64,000 nucleotides of DNA from Metabacillus idriensis (GTDB lineage: Bacteria > Bacillota > Bacilli > Bacillales > Bacillaceae). Positions 47,534 through 55,032 of this stretch are shown piece after piece. Position 1 is the first letter of the stretch. Each line of letters opens with the position of its first letter. The DNA lies in contig NZ_WKKF01000001.1 of NCBI RefSeq assembly GCF_009674765.1, positions 310,001-374,000 on the forward strand, given 5' to 3'. The notes below the pieces were generated by a model. It was not told the DNA's origin. It saw nothing but the letters and a program-made list of their open reading frames with translations, and searched no databases. A program made the position numbers and the translations under genes.

Positions 47534-47562
47534 TTGACTTTTATTTCTGGCAAACTTAAAAT
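47534..47562 (+). promoter_or_regulatory. Sigma-A-type promoter of the mdxEFG operon
   Basis: TTGACT (47534-47539), 17-base spacer, TAAAAT (47557-47562). The start of transcription would fall just before operator site 2, leaving a leader of about 175 bases. Confidence 0.68.
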
Positions 47563-47578
47563 AAAAATTAGTTAATAG

Positions 47579-47592
47579 GGAAAACGTTTGCA
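47579..47592. promoter_or_regulatory. Mal operator / cre-like site 2
   Basis: GGAAAACGTTTGCA again, 16 bases after the -10 box, in a blocking position. A third similar motif, AGGAAGCGTTTTCA (one cre mismatch), follows in the leader at 47636-47649. Confidence 0.68.
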
Positions 47593-47746
47593 CAACTGTT
47601 CTCACAAATCACTCACCCTTTTTTTTGAGAATGATAGGAAGCGTTTTCACTTTTATACTATGAGTCTTTGGTTTCAGTTGTGCGGATTGCCTCTGGGCAC
47701 TAAGTACATTGAAATAGATTACAACAAAATAAAAGGTGGGGAAATT

Positions 47747-49051
47747 ATGAGGAAGATTTTATCTTTATCTCTAATTGCATTACTGATGTTTGTTATGGTT
47801 GCATGCAGCAAGCCTAGCAGCTCAGAGCCGGCAAAAACAGAAGGCGGCGACAAAGAGGGCGATAAAAAGACAGAAGAAGCAGTAGATTTAGAACCTGAAG
47901 AAGGCGCAAAATTAGTACTTTGGGATAATGCGGATTCAGAAGCTGAATGGGCATCTTATGTAGCAGAAGAATTCACAAAGAAATACGATATCCCAGTTGA
48001 AGTACAAGAAGTAAACCACGTTGACGCTGCTGGAAAGCTTGAAGTTGACGGACCTGCTGGACTTGGAGCTGACGTATTCCACGCACCTCATGACCACGTA
48101 GGAAACATGGTAAAAGCTGGTCTTATTTATGAAAACGTTTTAGCTGACGAATATAAAGAAAAATTCCTGCCAGCTGCAATCAGCGGTACTTCTTACACTG
48201 AAGAAGGCGGTGAATCCACTCTTTACGGATTCCCTATGGCAATTGAAACATACGCACTTTATTACAACAAAGATTTAGTAGACAAGCCTGCAGAAACGTT
48301 TGACGAAATTTTTGAGCAATCTAAAGGATTTGCTGGAGACGGCAAATACGGCTTCATGATGGAGCCTGCAAACTTCTACTTTGCACATGCATTCTTCGCT
48401 GGATACGGCGGTTATATCTTCGGAAATGACAACACAGATGCATCTGATCTAGGCATTAACAATGAAGGCGCTGTTGCTTCAGGTGAATTCATGCAGCGCA
48501 TGAACAAAGAACTTCTTCCATTGAAAAAAGAAGATATTACTGGTGACTTAATCAGTTCTTTCTTTAACGATAACAAATTAATGTACCGAATCTCTGGTCC
48601 ATGGGATATCAAAAACCATGAAGAAGCAGGCATCAACTTCGGTATTGCTCCGCTTCCTAAATTAGATAACGGCGAAACCCCAAAAAGTTTCTCTGGAATC
48701 AAAGCTTACTATGTAAACTCTTACTCTAAGTATCCTAAAGCTGCTACTCTATTAGCACAATTCGCTACAAGCACAGAAATGCTTGAAAAACGTTTTGAAA
48801 TGACTGGACAGCTTCCTCCTCAAACAGAATTGATTGAAAGCGATGCTATCCAAAACGACGAAGTTGCTTCTGCATTCCTTGAACAGGCTGAATCAGCACT
48901 TCCAATGCCAAACATCCCTGAAATGCAATCTGTATGGGGACCAATGGAAACTGCTTATACAACAATGTGGAACGACGGAACTGAACCTAAAAAGGCACTT
49001 GACGCAGCACTTCAGCAAATTGAGGATGCTATCTCTTCACAAACGAAGTAA
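47747..49051 (+). CDS. mdxE: Maltodextrin-binding lipoprotein MdxE
   Basis: This 434-residue lipoprotein has signal peptide MRKILSLSLIALL, lipobox MVAC with Cys20 and a charged Gly/Lys/Glu linker. The rest is a maltose-binding-protein fold (AKLVLWDNADSEAEWASYVA; YGFPMAIETYALYYNKDLV; GPWDIKNHEEAGINFGIAPL). The frame stays open upstream, but ATG 47747 follows AAAAGGTGGGGAAATT. It is first in the mdxEFG-amylase operon and delivers maltodextrins to MdxFG. Codon choice looks strongly biased toward optimal codons (GAA, GCT, GGT-rich), as for a highly made protein. Confidence 0.93.
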   Translation: MRKILSLSLIALLMFVMVACSKPSSSEPAKTEGGDKEGDKKTEEAVDLEPEEGAKLVLWDNADSEAEWASYVAEEFTKKYDIPVEVQEVNHVDAAGKLEVDGPAGLGADVFHAPHDHVGNMVKAGLIYENVLADEYKEKFLPAAISGTSYTEEGGESTLYGFPMAIETYALYYNKDLVDKPAETFDEIFEQSKGFAGDGKYGFMMEPANFYFAHAFFAGYGGYIFGNDNTDASDLGINNEGAVASGEFMQRMNKELLPLKKEDITGDLISSFFNDNKLMYRISGPWDIKNHEEAGINFGIAPLPKLDNGETPKSFSGIKAYYVNSYSKYPKAATLLAQFATSTEMLEKRFEMTGQLPPQTELIESDAIQNDEVASAFLEQAESALPMPNIPEMQSVWGPMETAYTTMWNDGTEPKKALDAALQQIEDAISSQTK

Positions 49052-49060
49052 TAGTCAGTC

Positions 49061-49094
49061 TGAGCCGATACCTTTGGTATTGGCTCAACTTTTA
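49061..49094 (+). terminator. Stem-loop after mdxE (attenuating terminator)
   Basis: TGAGCCGATACC and GGTATTGGCTCA arms with a three-base loop, then ACTTTTATCC. The T tract is imperfect, so part of transcription probably continues into mdxF. Confidence 0.7.
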
Positions 49095-49103
49095 TCCTTT
49101 ATT

Positions 49104-49168
49104 GGCAGGCAGCAGCCTCTACCTCTATGCGGATAGAATGCATGGGACAGAGGTGCAGGCTAACTGCC
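49104..49168 (+). other. Second long imperfect hairpin between mdxE and mdxF
   Basis: GGCAG, AGCCT and ACCTCT on the left pair in order with AGAGGT, AGGCT and CTGCC on the right, with small internal loops. It follows the first hairpin by 17 bases in the 214-base gap before mdxF. Confidence 0.5.
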
Positions 49169-49265
49169 CGTAAATGGGGACAGCAAAGGGACAATGGGGT
49201 AATAAGCAAGAAAAATTTTCTCTAGGGAGATACAACTTTCAATCAACGTGAGGAGGCCTGGCATA

Positions 49266-50567
49266 ATGCGCGGACCAGCTAGAATAGGTGCATTACTATC
49301 GTTTTTACTAATGGGGCTTGGACAGATCTACCACCGTCAATATCTTAAAGGGATTTTATTTATTCTTTTAGAAGTTTACCTTTTGGTATTCTGGTCTTTG
49401 CCGTTCAGATATGCAATGTGGGGCTTAACAACACTGGGCGACACCCCGCAGACAAGAAATGGATTTACAGTCGTGCAAGGCGATCACTCCATATTCTTAA
49501 TGATCGAAGGGATCATTTTCTTAATCTCCTTCCTGCTTTTCATCTGGGTTTACTACTTAAACGTTCGTGATGCATACAAAGTAGGCAAAATGCGCGAGCG
49601 CGGCATTAAGCCTAATACAGCAAAACAAACCCTGATAAATGTATGGGAAAATGGGTTCCCTTACATCCTTTTAACACCATCTATTCTATTTACAATGTTT
49701 TTAACGATTCTTCCTCTGCTATTTGGAGTTATGATTGCATTTACAAATTATTCAGGTCCAAATCATCTGCCGCCAAAGGCTTTGGTGGATTGGGTAGGAT
49801 TTGATACGTTCTTAAACCTTTTCCAATTAAAAACATGGAGCACAACGTTCTACGGAGTTTTTGGCTGGACGGTCTTATGGGCGATTTTATCAACAGCGAC
49901 TACGTTCTTCCTTGGATTGATCTTTGCCGTTCTGATCAATCATAAAGGCATTAAACTTAAGCGTTTATGGCGCAGCATCTACATTCTTCCATGGGCGATT
50001 CCGCAATTTGTCAGCATTTTGATTTTCAGAAATATTTTCAACGGAGAATTTGGGCCGCTGAATCAATATATTAAAGCACTTGGCCTTGAAGCTATTCCTT
50101 GGCTGTCAGATCCAATGTGGGCAAAAGTTACGCTTGTAACAGTAAATATGTGGTTTGGATTCCCGTTCTGGATGGTTCTTATGAGCGGTGTTATGACGAC
50201 AATTGATAAAGAAATGTTTGAAGCGGCAGATGTTGACGGAGCAACGCCTTGGAGCAAGTTCTGGAAGATTACTATGCCGATCGTTATGTTCTCAACCGCT
50301 CCGCTCCTTATCATGAGCTTTGCAGGGAACTTCAATAACTTCAACATTATCTACCTATTAACTCAAGGTAATCCTGTTAACGTGAATTACAGCTATGCCG
50401 GATCAACGGATATCCTGATCAGCTGGATTTATAAAATGACGCTTGAACAAAGTCAATTTGCTACAGCTTCTGTCGTATCGATCTTAATCTTTATCGTAGT
50501 AGCAACTCTTTCTATCTGGAACTTCAGAAAAACAAAAGCATTCAAGGAAGAGGATATGATGTCATGA
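49266..50567 (+). CDS. mdxF: Maltodextrin ABC transporter permease MdxF
   Basis: This 433-residue MalF-type permease has about eight helices, with an extended N-terminal part (LLSFLLMGLGQIYHRQYLKG) typical of MdxF. The EAA loop is FEAADVDGATPWSKFWKITM near residue 318. ATG 49266 is used, with GAGGAGG upstream; an in-frame start 6 codons earlier would overlap that site. The stop overlaps mdxG by 4 bases. No ATPase gene is present in the operon. Confidence 0.93.
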   Translation: MRGPARIGALLSFLLMGLGQIYHRQYLKGILFILLEVYLLVFWSLPFRYAMWGLTTLGDTPQTRNGFTVVQGDHSIFLMIEGIIFLISFLLFIWVYYLNVRDAYKVGKMRERGIKPNTAKQTLINVWENGFPYILLTPSILFTMFLTILPLLFGVMIAFTNYSGPNHLPPKALVDWVGFDTFLNLFQLKTWSTTFYGVFGWTVLWAILSTATTFFLGLIFAVLINHKGIKLKRLWRSIYILPWAIPQFVSILIFRNIFNGEFGPLNQYIKALGLEAIPWLSDPMWAKVTLVTVNMWFGFPFWMVLMSGVMTTIDKEMFEAADVDGATPWSKFWKITMPIVMFSTAPLLIMSFAGNFNNFNIIYLLTQGNPVNVNYSYAGSTDILISWIYKMTLEQSQFATASVVSILIFIVVATLSIWNFRKTKAFKEEDMMS

Positions 50568-51403
50568 TGAATAAAAAATTAACTGATAAACTCGTCGTTG
50601 GCTTTATATACGCCATATTGATCATAACAGCGATTCTTGTACTGTATCCTGTCTATTTCATCCTGATTGGATCATTAAATCCAGGCGACTCACTGTTTGC
50701 AACAAAGCTTATTCCAGAAGCTTTAAGTCTTGATCACTACCGTTACTTATTTGAGGAAACAAAATATTTAACATGGTACAAAAACACGTTTAAAATTGCA
50801 TTCTTCAACATGGTTATTTCAACATTCCTTGTTGTAACAGCAGCATATGCGTTTTCACGCTTCCGTTTTCCGGGCCGCAAACAGGGTTTAATGGCGATGC
50901 TTGTTCTGCAAATGTTCCCAAGCTTCATGGGAATGATTGCGATCTACATTTTACTTCTTCAAATCGGATTATTGGACAATCACTGGGGTCTTATCTTAGT
51001 GTATGCAGGCGGATCGATTCCGTTTGGGGCATGGCTTGTTAAAGGATACTTTGATGGTCTTCCAAGAAGCTTAGAAGAAGCAGCAAAAATAGACGGTGCC
51101 AGTCATACTACGATTTTCTTTAAAATCATGATGCCATTGTCAAAGCCTATCTTAGTATTTATTGCTGTAAATAACTTTATCGGACCTTGGATGGACTTCA
51201 TTTTCGCCCGTCTAATCCTTCGTTCAAATGATAACAAAACACTTGCAGTTGGTTTATTTGAATTCGTAACGGGCAGAACGAGCACTCAATTTACAACGTT
51301 CGCAGCCGGAGCGGTTCTAGTAGCAGTTCCAATCACCATTCTATTCTTGCTTTTCCAAAAGTATATTGTTGAAGGATTAACGGCTGGAGCGAATAAAGGA
51401 TAA
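50564..51403 (+). CDS. mdxG: Maltodextrin ABC transporter permease MdxG
   Basis: This 279-residue MalG-type permease has about six helices. The EAA loop is LEEAAKIDGASHTTIFFKIM near residue 170, and the end is QKYIVEGLTAGANKG, typical of maltose MalG subunits. It starts ATGATG overlapping the mdxF stop, with GAGGATATGATGTC before it. With MdxE and MdxF it forms a maltodextrin importer whose ATPase must come from another locus (MsmX in B. subtilis). Confidence 0.94.
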   Translation: MMNKKLTDKLVVGFIYAILIITAILVLYPVYFILIGSLNPGDSLFATKLIPEALSLDHYRYLFEETKYLTWYKNTFKIAFFNMVISTFLVVTAAYAFSRFRFPGRKQGLMAMLVLQMFPSFMGMIAIYILLLQIGLLDNHWGLILVYAGGSIPFGAWLVKGYFDGLPRSLEEAAKIDGASHTTIFFKIMMPLSKPILVFIAVNNFIGPWMDFIFARLILRSNDNKTLAVGLFEFVTGRTSTQFTTFAAGAVLVAVPITILFLLFQKYIVEGLTAGANKG

Positions 51404-51525
51404 GATTCGGAAATCGATTTCATATTGAATTAACAGACATAGTTTAATAGTCTTATACGTAAAGCTGTCTTGAATCCGCTTATATGGGGACGGGACAGCT
51501 ATTACGCAGTAAGGGGGGCAGAGGG

Positions 51526-53064
51526 ATGTTTAAACGTATACTGCAAGTACTGATCATCCCTTTTTTCCTTCTCTCAGGTTTTTCAGTGAACCCTGTTTGG
51601 GCAGAAGAGAAGGAAGAACGATCGTGGCAAGATGAAAGCATGTATTTTATTATGATTGACCGCTTCAATAATGGCGATACAAGCAACGATTTTGAAGCAA
51701 ATCCCAAAGATCCGAAGGCATATCACGGCGGAGATCTTCAAGGGATTATCGATAAACTGGATTACATTCAGGAAATGGGGTTTACATCTATTTGGCTGAC
51801 TCCGGTCTTTGATAATGAAGAAGGCGGCTATCACGGTTATTGGATTCGTGATTTTAAAAACGTGGATGAGAACTTTGGAACACTTGAGGACTTTAAAACG
51901 CTTGTAAAAGAAGCTCACAAACGGGATATGAAGGTCATGCTTGATTTCGTTGTCAATCATACGGGCTATAAACATCCATGGCTGAATGATTCTGAAAAGA
52001 AAGACTGGTTTCATGAAAAGAAGGATATTGCCAACTGGCAAAATCAAGAGGAAGTAGAAAATGGCTGGCTGTTTGGCTTGCCGGATTTAAATACCGAAAA
52101 TCCTGAAACGAAAGCGTATTTAATGGATGCTGCAAAATGGTGGATCACGGAAACAGACATCGACGGTTATAGACTGGACACCGTTCGCCACGTTCCTAAA
52201 GCCTTTTGGGAAGAATTTTCGAAAGAAGTAAAATCAGTGAAGAAAGATTTCTTTTTGATGGGCGAAGTTTGGGATAAAGATCCTCGCTACGTATCGGGTT
52301 ATACGGAAGCTGGCCTTGATTCTGTCGTTGATTATCCTTTTTATAATGATGCATCCAAAGTGTTTTCGAATGCAGGGGGATCGCCAGGGATGCTTGCCAA
52401 CGTGTTTAAACGCAATCAAATTCTTTATAAAGATCCTTATATTTTAGGCAATTTTATAGATAATCATGATAATGAACGTTTTACACGGAAAGCCATTGCG
52501 AATAATCAAAATCCGGTTACCCGGCTGAAGATGGCTCTTGCATATATGTATTCTGCACCTGGCATGCCAATCGTGTACTATGGCACAGAAATTGCGATGG
52601 ACGGCGGCAATGATCCGGACAATCGCCGGATGATGAACTTCCGTGCCAAAGATGATCTCATCAAGTATGTGTCAAAGCTTGGGAAAATCCGCTCTGAATT
52701 TCCTTCTTTAAGACGCGGAGAAATGGACGTTTTATATGATGAAAAAGGAATGACCATTCTTAAAAGAACATATAAGAGTGAAATGACCGTTATTGCGTTA
52801 AATAATTCCGATGAATCAAGAAACGCCGTTATACCGGCTAAAACGCTTGAAGAAAATAAAGAATTGCGCGGACTGCTTACAGGTGATATGACCGAAGAAA
52901 AGAACGGAGAGTATGAATTTATTCTCGACCGTGAAACAGCTGAGATCTTTGAGGTTGGGGAAAAAACTGGCCCAAACTTGCCGTTAATCAGTGTGTTCGT
53001 GGCAGTTCCGGCAGTATTTGCAGGATTCTTATACATGAACAGAAGAAAGAAGCAGGCATCTTAA
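51526..53064 (+). CDS. Membrane-anchored GH13 alpha-amylase
   Basis: This 512-residue enzyme is secreted and then held at the cell surface. An N-terminal signal peptide (FKRILQVLIIPFFLLSGFSV, cut after VWA) is followed by a GH13 barrel and, at the far C-terminus, a hydrophobic helix ISVFVAVPAVFAGFLYM with RRKK behind it. Catalytic motifs are DIDGYRLDTVRHV (Asp), FLMGEVWDKD (Glu) and FIDNHDNERF (Asp). The role is to cut starch or glycogen at the membrane next to MdxE. ATG 51526 follows AAGGGGGGCAGAGGG. It lies 122 bases after mdxG, in the same direction. Confidence 0.92.
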   Translation: MFKRILQVLIIPFFLLSGFSVNPVWAEEKEERSWQDESMYFIMIDRFNNGDTSNDFEANPKDPKAYHGGDLQGIIDKLDYIQEMGFTSIWLTPVFDNEEGGYHGYWIRDFKNVDENFGTLEDFKTLVKEAHKRDMKVMLDFVVNHTGYKHPWLNDSEKKDWFHEKKDIANWQNQEEVENGWLFGLPDLNTENPETKAYLMDAAKWWITETDIDGYRLDTVRHVPKAFWEEFSKEVKSVKKDFFLMGEVWDKDPRYVSGYTEAGLDSVVDYPFYNDASKVFSNAGGSPGMLANVFKRNQILYKDPYILGNFIDNHDNERFTRKAIANNQNPVTRLKMALAYMYSAPGMPIVYYGTEIAMDGGNDPDNRRMMNFRAKDDLIKYVSKLGKIRSEFPSLRRGEMDVLYDEKGMTILKRTYKSEMTVIALNNSDESRNAVIPAKTLEENKELRGLLTGDMTEEKNGEYEFILDRETAEIFEVGEKTGPNLPLISVFVAVPAVFAGFLYMNRRKKQAS

Positions 53065-53072
53065 TGCCAGTG

Positions 53073-53106
53073 AACCAAAGAGAAATGAGATGATTTCTCT
53101 TTGGTT
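53073..53106 (+). terminator. Hairpin after the alpha-amylase gene
   Basis: Perfect 13-base arms AACCAAAGAGAAA and TTTCTCTTTGGTT with an 8-base loop, 8 bases after the stop; no clear T run beyond the arm. Confidence 0.65.
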
Positions 53107-53121
53107 ATAAAGGCTTCATAG

Positions 53122-53135
53122 TGAATGCGTTTACA
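53122..53135. promoter_or_regulatory. cre-like site upstream of the MalR-type regulator
   Basis: TGAATGCGTTTACA, 13 of 14 cre positions, about 100 bases before the regulator start codon. Auto- or CcpA control is possible. Confidence 0.5.
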
Positions 53136-53232
53136 AAGTGGTTATTTTAAAAAGAGTATGTTAAATTAGACTTTTCAATTTGGAGAGAAAAAACTGCTCC
53201 AAACATGTTGAAAGTAAGAGAGGGATGGGATT

Positions 53233-54276
53233 GTGGCAACAATAAAAGATGTCGCAAAGTTAGCAAATGTAGCTCCATCAACCGTATCGAGAGTGATTGC
53301 TAATAACCCGCGTATAAGTGAAAAAACAAAAGAGCGAGTAAGAGAAGCCATGACGGAGCTTGGGTATCATCCGAATTTCATAGCCAGAAGTCTTGCAAAT
53401 CAATCGACTCAGGCAATTGGGATCGTGATTCCGGGTTCTGCCGATAAAGCCTTTTTAAACCCCTTCTTTCCGGAAGTGATCCGCGGCATCAGTAAAGGAG
53501 CTCACCAAAAACATTATGCCCTGCATATGTCCACTGGTGAAACCGATGCTGAAATTATGGAAGGCGTCGTTCAGATGGTTGAAGGAAAACGAGTGGACGG
53601 CATTATTCTCTTATATTCACAAGTAGATGATAAACTGACAAAATACCTGCTTATGAAAAACTTCCCGTTTGTAATCGTTGGAAAACCATTTAAGGATGTT
53701 GAGTTAATTACTCACGTAGACAACGATAATTACCGGGCAGCAAAAGAAGTAACAGAACATTTGATTGAACTTGGACACGACCGAGTTGCTTTTATTGGAG
53801 GTAATCTTAAGCTTGTGGTAACAGTTGAACGCCTTTTAGGTTATGAGAAAGCGATTCGAAATGCAGGACTTGAATACCGCGATGACTACATTGTGCATGC
53901 TCAATTTCTAAAAGAAGGCGGGCAGGCAGCTGTTCAGGAATTGTTTAAATTGAATGAGCCGCCGACTGCGCTTGTCGTAGCCGATGATTTAATGGCGCTC
54001 GGAGTTCTGAATATGCTTGATGATATGGGCATAAATGTACCTAATGACGTATCAGTTGTATCGTTTAATAATGTGATGCTGTCAGAAGTTTCAAGACCGC
54101 CGCTTACTACTGTGGATATTAATATTTTTCAATTAGGCTATGAAGCTGCCAAGCATGTGATTCAGCTGGTGGAAGATCCTAATGATCCAATTAAACGGAT
54201 CATTATCCCGCATAAGCTAATGAAAAGGCAGTCATGCAAGGGATATTTACAAGAAGAAAAGCTGCATCATGCATGA
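53233..54276 (+). CDS. malR: LacI-family maltodextrin regulator (MalR type)
   Basis: This 347-residue LacI-family protein has an N-terminal helix-turn-helix IKDVAKLANVAPSTVSRVIA and hinge NFIARSLANQST. Its effector domain (IGIVIPGSADKAFLNPFFPE; VADDLMALGVLNMLDDMGI) ends with PHKLMKRQSC. It lies just after the mdx operon and probably binds the GGAAAACGTTTGCA pair before mdxE. The start is GTG 53233 after GAGAGGGATGGGATT. The maltose/maltodextrin role is inferred from neighbours. Confidence 0.9.
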   Translation: MATIKDVAKLANVAPSTVSRVIANNPRISEKTKERVREAMTELGYHPNFIARSLANQSTQAIGIVIPGSADKAFLNPFFPEVIRGISKGAHQKHYALHMSTGETDAEIMEGVVQMVEGKRVDGIILLYSQVDDKLTKYLLMKNFPFVIVGKPFKDVELITHVDNDNYRAAKEVTEHLIELGHDRVAFIGGNLKLVVTVERLLGYEKAIRNAGLEYRDDYIVHAQFLKEGGQAAVQELFKLNEPPTALVVADDLMALGVLNMLDDMGINVPNDVSVVSFNNVMLSEVSRPPLTTVDINIFQLGYEAAKHVIQLVEDPNDPIKRIIIPHKLMKRQSCKGYLQEEKLHHA

Positions 54277-54282
54277 TTCAAA

Positions 54283-54317
54283 AAGAGGCTGCCCGGAGGA
54301 ATCAGGGCGGCTTTTTA
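54283..54317 (+). terminator. malR terminator
   Basis: GGCTGCCC and GGGCGGCT arms with an inner loop, followed by TTTTA, 7 bases after the stop codon. Confidence 0.78.
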
Positions 54318-54330
54318 TATTGTTTTAATT

Positions 54331-54479
54331 AGGCTCTTTTCGTAAATATTGTTGCTTTAGCTAGTCAATAATACAGTCCGCCCTAAAATAGCCACGTATC
54401 TTGAGGAAAAGAGCACGACCGAAAACTTTTTGCGTTGAAATAACTATACGTAAAGCAACTATTAATGCGAAAACAGCCT
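54331..54479. mobile_element. MITE-like element, copy B (internally deleted, 149 bp)
   Basis: The ends GGCTCTTTTCGTAAATATTG and, read inward from the right, GGCTGTTTTCGCATTAATAG match copies A and C. The element is bounded by a perfect 8-bp direct repeat TTTAATTA on both sides. The middle is much shorter than in A and C and unlike them. Confidence 0.85.
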
Positions 54480-54572
54480 TTAATTACTATTTAAGTAATA
54501 GAGACTGCATCAATGAACTGATGGCTAACCAACTCCATTAAAAAACGGGCCAGTCCGATAAGTCCCTAAAAC

Positions 54573-54613
54573 AAAGCAGGCAGGAAAAATTTCTGTTTTT
54601 CCTGCCTGCTTTT
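54573..54613. terminator. Strong orphan bidirectional hairpin
   Basis: AAGCAGGCAGGAAAAA and TTTTTCCTGCCTGCTT arms with a six-base loop, then TTTCT. It is not next to any gene end: 297 bases after malR and about 420 before the end of the acylase gene. Confidence 0.8.
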
Positions 54614-54690
54614 CTGTGAAAATAATAGTGGTGTCAGTTCCAGTAGTGCTGCCGCTTTTAACGGTGCAAACATGAAAAGTGGCATCATTC

Positions 54691-54950
54691 GCTTCCATAC
54701 CCTGAAATACCGTTATTCGGTATAGCGGGGTACGATTCGGCCGCTTCCATAACCTGAAATACCGTTATTCGGTTTAACGGGGTACGATTCCGGCACTTCC
54801 TTACCCTCCAATACTGTTATTCGGTTTAGCAGGGTACGATTCCGGCACTTCCTTACCCTCCAATACTGTTATTCGGTTTAGCGGGGTTCAATTGGGCCGC
54901 TTCCTTACCTTCCAATACCGTTATTCGGTCTCCGTAGTGGTAACCCTCTT
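54691..54950. repeat. Tandem repeat, five 52-bp units
   Basis: Units begin at 54691, 54743, 54795, 54847 and 54899, exactly 52 bases apart, each starting with CTTCC one base in. Each has a nested dyad: TACCC ... GGGTA outside and ATACCG-TTATT-CGGTAT (or close variants) inside. Units 3 and 4 are nearly identical; unit 5 is most diverged. No spacer-like variable segment exists. There is no coding frame across it. Confidence 0.88.
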
Positions 54951-55032
54951 GATTGGACAAGGTACCAAAAGAAAGGACTAGCATGAAAGTCAGTGATAAC
55001 TGACTTTTTGGACAGACCTGTTCACTAACCGG

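Noticed and set aside
54691-54950. Possible CRISPR array
   Set aside because: The units are directly joined 52-bp repeats with no variable spacers and no cas genes nearby; they are tandem repeats.
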